Shown: positions 57,810 through 64,000 of the stretch, piece after piece
Position numbering within the stretch: position 1 is the stretch's first letter
Layout: each line of letters opens with the position of its first letter
Assembly: GCF_029369745.1 (NCBI RefSeq)
Contig: NZ_CP120210.1
Location: 4,278,001 to 4,342,000, forward strand
Source of the DNA: Amycolatopsis sp. QT-25
Lineage (GTDB): Bacteria; Actinomycetota; Actinomycetes; Mycobacteriales; Pseudonocardiaceae
DNA length: 64,000 nucleotides
Direction: 5' to 3'
Position numbers and translations under genes: made by a program
The notes under the pieces: generated by a model
The model's database searches: none
Told to the model about the DNA's origin: nothing
What the model saw: only the letters and a program-made list of their open reading frames with translations

Positions 57810-58454
57810 TCAGCTCTTCGGTTTGGGACAGGTTTTCCAGGAGAAGTGATAAGTGGTCTTGATGGCACCGTCGGTCGAGTCCATGGTGACGAAGCTGGTG
57901 GTCTTCTTCGGATCTGAAGTACCGACCGCGGCCCGCAGTTCCGTGTTGATGTTGAAGTTCCGGTCCTCACCACAGGGTTTGTAGACGATGGCGCCGACTT
58001 CGATCTCGTCGGTGAACTGCCAGTTGTCCTCGAACGGGCCCTTGAGGTTGTGATTCACGAAGGACGTCGGGGAATTGCCCTGGAAGTAGTAGTTGGCTCG
58101 TTCCAGTCCGGTGGCTCCCGCGGCCAAGGAGGCGAAGCCGCGGTAGTCGGTGCCCGCGATGCCGTAGGTGAAGCCCTGCGGCACGTGGACATAGAGGTTG
58201 AGCTGGCAGTTCTTGCGCAGATCGGTCGGCTTCGCGCCGACGCCGACCTGCGCGGTGTATTCGCTGTAGGTGACCGTGAACGCGGTGTTGTCCGGGGACA
58301 CGGAAACAGCCGCCGTACCCGGTCTGCATCCGGTTCCGTTGACCGTCACGACATCGATGACTATCTTGTCGGACGGCAACGGAGGCGGCACCCAGGCGTC
58401 CGGCGTGACGACCGAGGACAACAGGGTCACGGCAGCAACCAGCACGTTGAGCAT
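57810..58454 (-). CDS. DUF4360 secreted protein (paralogue 1)
   Basis: 214 residues. Signal peptide 1-18 or so (MLNVLVAAVTLLSSVVTPDAW). Beta-rich fold: VIDVVTVNGTGCRPGTAAVSV, FTVTYSEYTAQVGVGAKPTD, KNCQLNLYVHVPQGFTYGIAGTDYRG, GAIVYKPCGEDRNFNINTELR, and a C-terminal TTYHFSWKTCP. Four conserved cysteines (GC, NC, PC, TC) probably pair. DUF4360 occurs in fungal and actinomycete secreted proteins of unknown function. Start ATG after AAGGATCCC. Shares about two-thirds of its residues with the paralogue at 58730. Confidence 0.85.
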   Translation of the reverse strand: MLNVLVAAVTLLSSVVTPDAWVPPPLPSDKIVIDVVTVNGTGCRPGTAAVSVSPDNTAFTVTYSEYTAQVGVGAKPTDLRKNCQLNLYVHVPQGFTYGIAGTDYRGFASLAAGATGLERANYYFQGNSPTSFVNHNLKGPFEDNWQFTDEIEVGAIVYKPCGEDRNFNINTELRAAVGTSDPKKTTSFVTMDSTDGAIKTTYHFSWKTCPKPKS

Positions 58455-58729
58455 GGGATCCTTCCCAAAGCTTCCACACGGCGGAACTGGGCGGATTCGA
58501 GGTCAGCCAGAGGTTCTTTCCCGGCCCGCCCGCCGATCGGGACGAATACGGAATCGGTCACCGGAGACAGGGATGACCGCCGAAAAGGGGTCGTCGAGAA
58601 GACTCACCGCCGCCGCGCCGGGCGACGACGAGCTGTGGAATCCTCGTTCAGAGCGGCCAGGTCCTGAACGGGCACGGGTGGACGGCCTTCTTCCGGAGCG
58701 GGAAGCAGGCCGTCACCCTGGTGGAGCGG

Positions 58730-59371
58730 TCAGGAGGCCGGGCAGGTCTTCCAAGAGAAGTGGTAGGTGGTCTTGAACGCGCCGTCGGTCGAATCCATCG
58801 TGATGAAACTGGTGGACTTCTTCGGATCCGACGAACCCGCACCGACCCTCAGTTCCGTGTTCACGTTGAGATTCCGGTTCTCACCGCACGGCTTGTAGAT
58901 GATGACGCCACCTTCGGCCTCGTCACGGAATTGCCAGTTGTCCGACAACGGCCCGTTGACGGGATGACTCACCTGCGCGGTCGGCGAATTTCCCTGGAAG
59001 TAGTAATTCGCTCGTTGCAGTGCCTTCGCACCGGATTCGAGCGAAGCGAAACCGCGGTAATCGGCGCTGGCGATACCGTAGGTGAATCCCTGCGGTACAT
59101 GGATGTTGAGGTTCAACTGGCAGTTCTTCCGGAAGTCGGTGGGCTTCGCGCCGACGCCGACCTGGGCGGTGTACTCGCTGTAGGTGATCGTGAAAGAACT
59201 GTTGTCCCTGGCGACGGCGACCGCCGACGAGCCCGGCGGGCAGCCGGAACCATTGACGGTGACCACGTCGATGACGACCCGGTCGGGCGGAGGTGTCGGC
59301 GGCGGCGACATGCTGTTCGGCGTCGTCATCGACGAGAAAAGCGATATGGCGGCAACCACTGCATTGAGCAT
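58730..59371 (-). CDS. DUF4360 secreted protein (paralogue 2)
   Basis: 213 residues. Same design as paralogue 1: signal peptide (MLNAVVAAISLFSSMTTP), VIDVVTVNGSGCPPGSSAVAV, FTITYSEYTAQVGVGAKPTD, LNIHVPQGFTYGIASADYRG, YYFQGNSPTAQVSH and C-terminal YHFSWKTCPAS. Identical ribosome region GGAAGGATCCC and related 5' sequence show a recent tandem duplication that included the leader. Separated from paralogue 1 by 275 bp of noncoding sequence. Function unknown. Confidence 0.85.
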   Translation of the reverse strand: MLNAVVAAISLFSSMTTPNSMSPPPTPPPDRVVIDVVTVNGSGCPPGSSAVAVARDNSSFTITYSEYTAQVGVGAKPTDFRKNCQLNLNIHVPQGFTYGIASADYRGFASLESGAKALQRANYYFQGNSPTAQVSHPVNGPLSDNWQFRDEAEGGVIIYKPCGENRNLNVNTELRVGAGSSDPKKSTSFITMDSTDGAFKTTYHFSWKTCPAS

Positions 59372-59807
59372 GGGATCCTTCCCGAAAACTTCGACACGGG
59401 GGCGGGGAACTGGGCGGACTCAGGTTAACGAAACGATCTTCACGATGCCGCCCGCCGATCGGACGCAATTCACCAGCGCACCCGGTGCCTGAAATGACAT
59501 TATGGTCTGTAACCGTTTTCCTAAGCACTGGAGAACGCCACCCGGACCGGAAAACACCATTCGTTTCGCACGATACGATAAGGCTTTCGTGGATTCGGTG
59601 TTGACGATTCCGGCGAGACAGCGCACGAGCGGAGACCGACCACCCCGGAGGGGCCCACGGGCGCACCCGCCACATGGAGAACGTGGGCCTGATCACCCGA
59701 CGACCGCATCGATCAAGAAAACAGTGACTGGACGCACCCGAACGGCGACTCGGGACAGGACTAGCATCGCGGTACAAGTCGATGTCGCCTCAAGCTGGAG
59801 AACCGCA
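59372..59807 (+). other. Intergenic region before mdh
   Basis: About 430 bp without a gene I can support. It should hold divergent promoters for the DUF4360 gene (minus) and mdh (plus). A TAGCAT hexamer at 59762-59767, about 40 bp before the mdh start, is a candidate -10. Confidence 0.35.
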
Positions 59808-60797
59808 ATGACCCAAGCCCCTGTCAACGTCACCGTCACCGGTGCGGCCGGCCAGATCGGCTACGCGCTGCTCTTCCGCATCGCGTCCGGTCAGCTGCTC
59901 GGCCCGGACACCCCGGTGAAGCTGCGGCTACTGGAGATCCCGCAGGCGGTCAAGGCGGCTGAGGGCACCGCGATGGAACTCGACGACGGCGCGTTCCCGC
60001 TGCTGTCGGGCATCGACATCTTCGACGACCCGAAGCAGGCCTTCGAAGGCGCGAACATCGCCCTGCTGGTCGGCGCCCGCCCCCGTGCCAAGGGCATGGA
60101 GCGCGGCGACCTGCTCGAGGCCAACGGTGGCATCTTCAAGCCCCAGGGTGAGGCCATCAACGCCGGCGCGGCGAGCGACATCAAGGTCCTCGTGGTCGGC
60201 AACCCGGCCAACACCAACGCCCTCATCGCCCAGGCGCACGCGCCCGACGTACCGGCCGACCGCTTCACCGCGATGACCCGCCTCGACCACAACCGCGCCC
60301 TCGCGCAGCTGTCGAAGAAGCTGGGCGTGCCGGTGACCGAGCTGAAGAAGGTCGCGATCTGGGGCAACCACTCCGCGACCCAGTACCCGTCGATCGCGCA
60401 CGCCGAGGTGTCCGGCAAGCCCGCGACCGAGGTCATCACCGACCAGCAATGGCTGGCCGACGACTTCATCCCGACCGTCGCCAAGCGCGGCGCGGCGATC
60501 ATCGAGGCCCGAGGCCTGTCCTCCGCGGCGTCGGCCGCCTCCGCGGCGATCGACCACGTCCACACTTGGGTCAACGGCACCCCGGAAGGTGACTGGACCT
60601 CGGCGGCGGTCGTGTCCGACGGCTCCTACGGCGTGCCGGAGGGCCTGATCTCCTCGTTCCCGGTCACCGCCGCGAACGGCGAGTACAAGATCGTCCAGGG
60701 CCTGGAGATCGACGACTTCTCGCGCGCCCGCATCGACGCTTCGGTCAACGAGCTGGCCGAAGAGCGCGACGCGGTGAAGAAGCTCGGCCTCATCTGA
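59808..60797 (+). CDS. mdh: Malate dehydrogenase
   Basis: Oxidises malate to oxaloacetate with NAD+ in the citric acid cycle. 329 residues, the usual length of the actinobacterial (cytosolic-like) MDH group. Rossmann VTVTGAAGQIGYALLFRIASG (8-28), VGARPRAKGMERGDLL (substrate-loop arginines), VVGNPANTNALIA, MTRLDHNRALAQL, and catalytic His in IWGNHSATQYP. A good GGAG ribosome site precedes the ATG. A strong intrinsic terminator follows. Confidence 0.97.
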   Translation: MTQAPVNVTVTGAAGQIGYALLFRIASGQLLGPDTPVKLRLLEIPQAVKAAEGTAMELDDGAFPLLSGIDIFDDPKQAFEGANIALLVGARPRAKGMERGDLLEANGGIFKPQGEAINAGAASDIKVLVVGNPANTNALIAQAHAPDVPADRFTAMTRLDHNRALAQLSKKLGVPVTELKKVAIWGNHSATQYPSIAHAEVSGKPATEVITDQQWLADDFIPTVAKRGAAIIEARGLSSAASAASAAIDHVHTWVNGTPEGDWTSAAVVSDGSYGVPEGLISSFPVTAANGEYKIVQGLEIDDFSRARIDASVNELAEERDAVKKLGLI

Positions 60798-60809
60798 GCC
60801 TGATCCGCT

Positions 60810-61193
60810 TCACGAAGGCGGCCGCGTCCCCCGGGACGCGGCCGCTTTTTCGCCGTCGATGATCGAGTCGAGATTCCCGCGGGTGACCTCCAGCTCGCCG
60901 ATCGCCGCGTCGATCCGGTCCCGCTGCTGCCGCAAGGCGTCGACCAACTCGGGACAATCCGGGGTCAACCAGCCGTCCTCGTCGACGATGCAGGGCAGGA
61001 TCTCCACGATCTGCGCGGTGTTCAGCCCGGCCCCGAGCAGGATCCTGATCCGCCGCACCGCCGCCACGTCGGCGTCCCCGTACACGCGATAACCGCTCGG
61101 CCGCCGCTGCGGGGTGAGCAGGCCTTGCTCCTCGTAGTACCGCAAAGCGCGCTCGCTGACACCGGTCCGCCGCGCGAGTTCGCCGATCCGCAT
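60810..61193 (-). CDS. MerR family transcriptional regulator
   Basis: 127 residues from ATG 61193; GTG 61199 adds two residues. Winged HTH MRIGELARRTGVSERALRYYEEQGLL, PQRRPSGYRVYGDADVAAVRRIRILLGAGL, then a coiled-coil dimerisation helix (about 90-118: LVDALRQQRDRIDAAIGELEVTRGNLDSII). No metal-binding cysteine loop, so probably an effector-binding or one-component type; Cys68 and Cys80 flank WLTPD. Divergent from the IRED 3 gene, whose promoter has the MerR layout. Its last codons overlap the mdh terminator on the opposite strand. Confidence 0.92.
   Translation of the reverse strand: MRIGELARRTGVSERALRYYEEQGLLTPQRRPSGYRVYGDADVAAVRRIRILLGAGLNTAQIVEILPCIVDEDGWLTPDCPELVDALRQQRDRIDAAIGELEVTRGNLDSIIDGEKAAASRGTRPPS
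60818..60850 (+). terminator. Intrinsic terminator of mdh
   Basis: GCGGCCGCGTCCC, short loop, GGGACGCGGCCGC, then TTTTT. One of the few T-run terminators here. It lies 21 bp after the mdh stop and inside the 3' end of the convergent MerR gene. Confidence 0.9.
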
Positions 61194-61205
61194 CCGCACT
61201 CCACA

Positions 61206-61238
61206 CTTGACTCTCACGTCGATGTCAAGGTTTAGCTT
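61206..61238 (+). promoter_or_regulatory. MerR-type promoter/operator of the IRED 3 gene
   Basis: CTTGAC-N12-GTCAAG palindrome (61206-61229) contains the -35 TTGACT (61207-61212). A TAGCTT -10 follows at 61233-61238, spacer 20 bp, longer than normal. A dyad inside an overlong spacer is the hallmark of promoters that MerR proteins activate by DNA untwisting. Confidence 0.75.
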
Positions 61239-61245
61239 AGCCGCC

Positions 61246-62085
61246 ATGACCACCGTGACCGTCCTGGGACTCGGCCCCATGGGACACGCCCTCGCCGCCG
61301 CGTTCACCGCCGCCCACCACCCCACCACCGTCTGGAATCGCACACCCGGCAAGGAAAACAGCCTCGACGCCACCATCGCCACGACCGCGGCGGAGGCGAT
61401 CGCGGCAAGCCCGCTCGTGATCGTCTGCGTGCGCGACTACGCCGTGGCACGGTCGATCCTCGACACAGACGCACTCAAAGGCCGCACGCTGGTGAACCTC
61501 AGCGGCGGATCACCCGGACAGGCCCGCGAGATGGCGACGTGGGCCACCGAACACGGCATCGACTACCTCGACGGCGTCATCATGGCGACCACCGACGCGA
61601 TCGGCGGCCCGGACGCGGCCCTGTTCTTCAGCGGCCCCGCCGACGTCTACGAAACACACCGCCCCACGCTGGCCGCACTCGGCGAGAACGCGCAGTACGT
61701 CGGCGACTCCCCCGGCCGCGCCGCCGCGTTCGACGCGGCCTTGCAGGACATGCTCTGGACCGCCATGAGCGGAGTGATCCACATGTTCGCCCTCGCCAAA
61801 GCGGAGAACCTCGGCGCCACCGACATCGCCGCACACGCGAAAGCGCTCCTCGGCTTCTTCCCCGACATGATCGACCTACTCGCCGAGCAGGTCGCCACCG
61901 AGAACTACGCCGGCGACGCGGGCACCCTCGAAGCCACCGCCGCGACGATGGACCACATCCTCGACACCGTCCGCGCGCACGGCCTCGACAACGGCGTCCT
62001 CACCGCGGCCCGAGCCCAAGTACAACAAGCAATCGACACCGGCCACGGCTCCGACGGGTTCGCCAGGCTAGCCGCGCTCCGGTGA
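61246..62085 (+). CDS. Imine reductase-like NAD(P)-dependent oxidoreductase (IRED 3)
   Basis: 279 residues. TVLGLGPMGHALAAAF Rossmann start, TVWNRTPGK, NLSGGSPGQAREMATWATEHG, DYLDGVIMATTDAIGGP, catalytic-position AFDAALQDMLWT (Asp) and C-terminal IDTGHGSDGFARLAAL. Clearly of the same family as the pair at 36720-38465, but with a simpler single-gene unit under MerR-type control. Leader of about 8 bp only, so nearly leaderless. Probably reduces an imine or serves in detoxification of the MerR inducer. Confidence 0.85.
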   Translation: MTTVTVLGLGPMGHALAAAFTAAHHPTTVWNRTPGKENSLDATIATTAAEAIAASPLVIVCVRDYAVARSILDTDALKGRTLVNLSGGSPGQAREMATWATEHGIDYLDGVIMATTDAIGGPDAALFFSGPADVYETHRPTLAALGENAQYVGDSPGRAAAFDAALQDMLWTAMSGVIHMFALAKAENLGATDIAAHAKALLGFFPDMIDLLAEQVATENYAGDAGTLEATAATMDHILDTVRAHGLDNGVLTAARAQVQQAIDTGHGSDGFARLAALR

Positions 62086-62093
62086 GGACCAGC

Positions 62094-62146
62094 GGTCGTG
62101 AATGGCGATTCGGATCCTGCAATAACCCGAATCGCCATTCACGACC
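62094..62146 (+). terminator. Perfect 20-bp hairpin terminator of the IRED 3 gene
   Basis: GGTCGTGAATGGCGATTCGG arm, 13-nt loop, exact complement; starts 9 bp past the stop codon. Confidence 0.85.
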
Positions 62147-62524
62147 CCGGCCAGACGTCCCGAATCCGCGTCGCGTCGGACAGGTCGACGTTCGTGCAGC
62201 CTTCGCCGAGAGTGCCCACGTCGAGCAGACGGGATCGGACTCGGCGATGAGCCGATTCACCATCGACGGCGGCATCCAGAACCGGGTGCGGGCGACCCTG
62301 CCCAGCACGAGCAGCGCCTGGGCCGCCTGGGCTCCGGGATCCAGAAACCCCTCGAAGAGGACCGGTGTCCGGACGTCTCCCTCGACTTGCTTCAGCAAGA
62401 CCTCGGTGACCACCTGGAAACCGTAGCCAGGACCTTCGGCAGTCTTAGCGGATTTGTTTAATCCCTTAATATAATTTTGCTAATCGTCAACCTGAATAGT
62501 TCGTTATACACTTTGAACGGCAAG
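62147..62524 (-). other. Stretch without a clear gene; possible decayed reading frame
   Basis: A minus-strand open frame from about 62413 encodes VTEVLLKQVEGDVRTPVLFE and continues to LLVLGRVARTRFWMPPSMV, then runs into poor-quality sequence and the hairpin. It has plausible codon use over about 70 codons but no recognised family, so I regard it as a possible remnant. From 62450 to 62515 the sequence turns sharply AT-rich (AATATAATTTTGCTAATC). Confidence 0.3.
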
Positions 62525-63394
62525 TCAGCCCGGCTGCGCTTGCCGCCTGCGGTAGGCGCGCTGTTGGCAGGCTCGCGAGCAGTAGTCCCGCGGCCTGCCT
62601 CTCCCTCCCCCATCCAGCGGTTTCCCGCAGAGGACACACTCCCCTCCTCTTGTTTCGTCACGCATTACCTCACTCCCCTGGTTGTCGACGAGCGCCTGGA
62701 CGCCATCGAGGGTGCACCGCAAGCCGAACTCGAAGGGTTCCAGAGGCGTGTCCATTCCCCCGTCCTTCCACAGCCTCTCCAGCGCCGGATAGCCGTCCAG
62801 GCGCTCGAAGAGGGACTCGCGTTCGCTCCACCAGCGCTCATGGGACACGCCCGTGCGTCGCTGGAGTTCCGCGGTCTCCCCTGCCTGACGCGCGACGGAC
62901 TCGACGAATCCGCCCACCAGGTTCACCACCGCGATCACCTGCGCCGGCCGCAGGCCGCTCCGAGAAGCCACCTCGAGGGCGTGGTCGTATCCGGCCATGA
63001 TGTTCGGCCCCGGCAGGCGACGGGTTCCGGCACTGTGGACCAGCCATGGATGCCGTCGGTGCAGCTCCCATGCCCGCCGGGCCCAGCGTTCCAGGCCCGC
63101 TCGCCAGCCGAGTCCGCCCGAAGGCTCGATCGGGAGTTCGCCGTGCACGGCGTCACGCATGAGTTCCACCAGTTCCGCCTTGCCGGGAACGTACCGGTAG
63201 AGCGACATGGTGGTGGTGCCGAACCGTTCCGCGACCTTGCGCATCGACAGTGCCGCGAGCCCCTCGGCATCCGCGACTTCGATCGCCGCGGCGACGATCC
63301 GGCCGAGACCCAAGCCCGGCCGCTCCGGCTCGGCGACTCCCCACAGCAGCTCGATCGCGCGCTCCGGATCCGGCTGCGTGTCGTCTTCCGCCAC
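62525..63394 (-). CDS. TetR-type regulator with C-terminal zinc ribbon
   Basis: 289 residues from GTG 63394, with AAGGGAG upstream. HTH about 30-80: IVAAAIEVADAEGLAALSMRKV then FGTTTMSLYRYVPGKAEL, the TetR_C (tetracycline-repressor-like) class. Ligand domain about 85-240. The C-terminal 40 residues hold a Cys4 motif, Cys253-x2-Cys256 (ECVLCGKPL) and Cys272-x3-Cys276 (DYCSRACQQRA), followed by a basic tail YRRRQ: a zinc ribbon of the kind that follows some actinomycete TetR proteins. It may add DNA or protein contacts. Divergent from a beta-helix protein gene, with a palindrome between. Confidence 0.88.
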   Translation of the reverse strand: MAEDDTQPDPERAIELLWGVAEPERPGLGLGRIVAAAIEVADAEGLAALSMRKVAERFGTTTMSLYRYVPGKAELVELMRDAVHGELPIEPSGGLGWRAGLERWARRAWELHRRHPWLVHSAGTRRLPGPNIMAGYDHALEVASRSGLRPAQVIAVVNLVGGFVESVARQAGETAELQRRTGVSHERWWSERESLFERLDGYPALERLWKDGGMDTPLEPFEFGLRCTLDGVQALVDNQGSEVMRDETRGGECVLCGKPLDGGGRGRPRDYCSRACQQRAYRRRQAQPG

Positions 63395-63427
63395 CTGCCA
63401 CTCCCTTGACTCTCCGCACTCGAACAT

Positions 63428-63461
63428 GTTTATCTAATAAACCGAAGTATATCCCATAAAC
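63428..63461. promoter_or_regulatory. TetR operator in the divergent promoter
   Basis: GTTTAT-CTA-ATAAAC perfect 15-bp palindrome (63428-63442), with a further ATAAAC half-site at 63456-63461. AT-rich in a GC-rich background, between the regulator start (63394) and the beta-helix gene (63483). Confidence 0.75.
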
Positions 63462-63482
63462 TTCTCCCAGGAGCGCTTCAGC

Positions 63483-64000
63483 ATGCCCGAAACCAGGTTC
63501 TTCGTGTCCCCCGACGGCAGAGACGACTGGGCCGGCTCTGCCGATCGGCCTTTCGCCACTCCGAAAGCGGCACAAGAAGCCGTCCGCGCCGTCACCGCCG
63601 GGATGACCGGCGATGTCGTCGTCAGCTTCACGGCAGGCGTCCATCACCTCGAAGAACCCCTTGTCTTCGACGACGCATCGGGCGATTCCGGCACGAACGG
63701 ATTTCGCGTGATCTACCAGGCCCAGGGCTACGGAACAGCTGATCAGGTCGAGATCGAAGTGAGCGGTGGCCGCGTGATCACCGACTGGACGACAGGCGAC
63801 GACGGTGTCTGGACGGCGCCGATCGGCGACCTGGCACCGCGACGGCTCACCGTCGACGGCCGCCCCGCCGCACGAGCGTCCCGCGCGGGCGGTCTTCCGG
63901 GTCGCGTGACGAAAACAAACGGTGGTTACGTCACGGACAGCACCGAACCACAGTCGTGGCCGGACCCGTCCGGCCTGGAGTTCGGCTACCCCGGCGTCTA
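63483..64000 (+). CDS. Right-handed beta-helix protein (polysaccharide-active-like), cut by window edge
   Basis: First 172 residues visible, open to the end. The start METRFFVSPDGRDDWAGS-type sequence (MPETRFFVSPDGRDDWAG) and FATPKAAQEAVRAVTAG are the typical opening of parallel-beta-helix glycoside hydrolases and lyases, followed by VVVSFTAGVHHLEEPLVF and ISGGRVITDW-like coils. No signal peptide is seen. AGGAG ribosome site. Apparent target of the divergent TetR regulator. Substrate and activity cannot be told from this part. Confidence 0.75.
   Translation, partial: MPETRFFVSPDGRDDWAGSADRPFATPKAAQEAVRAVTAGMTGDVVVSFTAGVHHLEEPLVFDDASGDSGTNGFRVIYQAQGYGTADQVEIEVSGGRVITDWTTGDDGVWTAPIGDLAPRRLTVDGRPAARASRAGGLPGRVTKTNGGYVTDSTEPQSWPDPSGLEFGYPGV

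Overview
The window is GC-rich actinomycete chromosome. The gene complement (2-methylisoborneol operon with encapsulin-type shell proteins, AfsR/BTAD regulator, EctB-type aminotransferase next to a polylysine-synthetase-like enzyme, secreted GH92 mannosidases), frequent GTG starts and 4-bp stop/start overlaps point to a filamentous Pseudonocardiales. The long palindromes ending in TGAAGGCC, scattered between genes, remind me of Amycolatopsis; that genus call is inference. I saw no tRNA, rRNA, CRISPR array, transposase or prophage gene. The region reads as a chromosomal arm with several small biosynthetic and transport islands.

Layout. 1-331: truncated methionine aminopeptidase behind a double operator. 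667-7378 (minus): a three-gene, translationally coupled cassette (aspartokinase, single-module NRPS-like polymerase with a membrane/left-handed-beta-helix C-terminus, 2,4-diaminobutyrate aminotransferase), predicted to make a poly(diaminobutyric acid) cationic homopolymer. 8263-13206: a zinc-uptake locus of Azt type (AztA ATPase, AztB permease, AztC binding lipoprotein, two AztD-like lipoproteins) split around one Zur-like box. 13235-17291: SMI1/KNR4 protein, TetR/DUF1348 pair, methyltransferase, Na+/H+ antiporter. 17292-18443: gene-poor stretch with repeats and a gene remnant. 18444-24993: small membrane protein, secreted trypsin-like protease, two hypotheticals, calcium/proton exchanger, NAD-dependent DNA ligase. 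25145-30039 (minus): two paralogous family 2B encapsulin shell proteins, GPP C-methyltransferase and 2-methylisoborneol synthase in one operon. 30493-31469: CmtR-type metal sensor with a coupled cation transporter. 31597-36647: regulators and their divergent targets (TetR/oxidoreductase, RraA, TetR, EamA exporter/LysR). 36720-41731: two imine-reductase-like enzymes divergent from a 1,060-residue AfsR-type regulator. 42063-46028: an FtsX-type permease with two ATPases. 46149-57706: secreted tannase-family esterase, two GH92 enzymes (one secreted, one without signal peptide) and an FUSC exporter. 57810-59371: two DUF4360 secreted paralogues. 59808-62085: malate dehydrogenase, MerR regulator and a third imine-reductase-like enzyme behind a MerR-style promoter. 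62525-64000: TetR regulator with a C-terminal zinc ribbon, divergent from a truncated beta-helix protein.

The most interesting systems are the putative polycationic peptide cassette and the two-shell-protein encapsulin/2-MIB operon. Regulation is unusually readable: palindromic operators sit in at least seven divergent promoter regions. Two families of long, near-perfect palindromes recur; all three members of one family lie between convergent genes, as expected for bidirectional terminators. Four decayed gene remnants (LuxR regulator, DUF664 protein, aldehyde dehydrogenase, NAD(P)-binding oxidoreductase) mark past deletion events.
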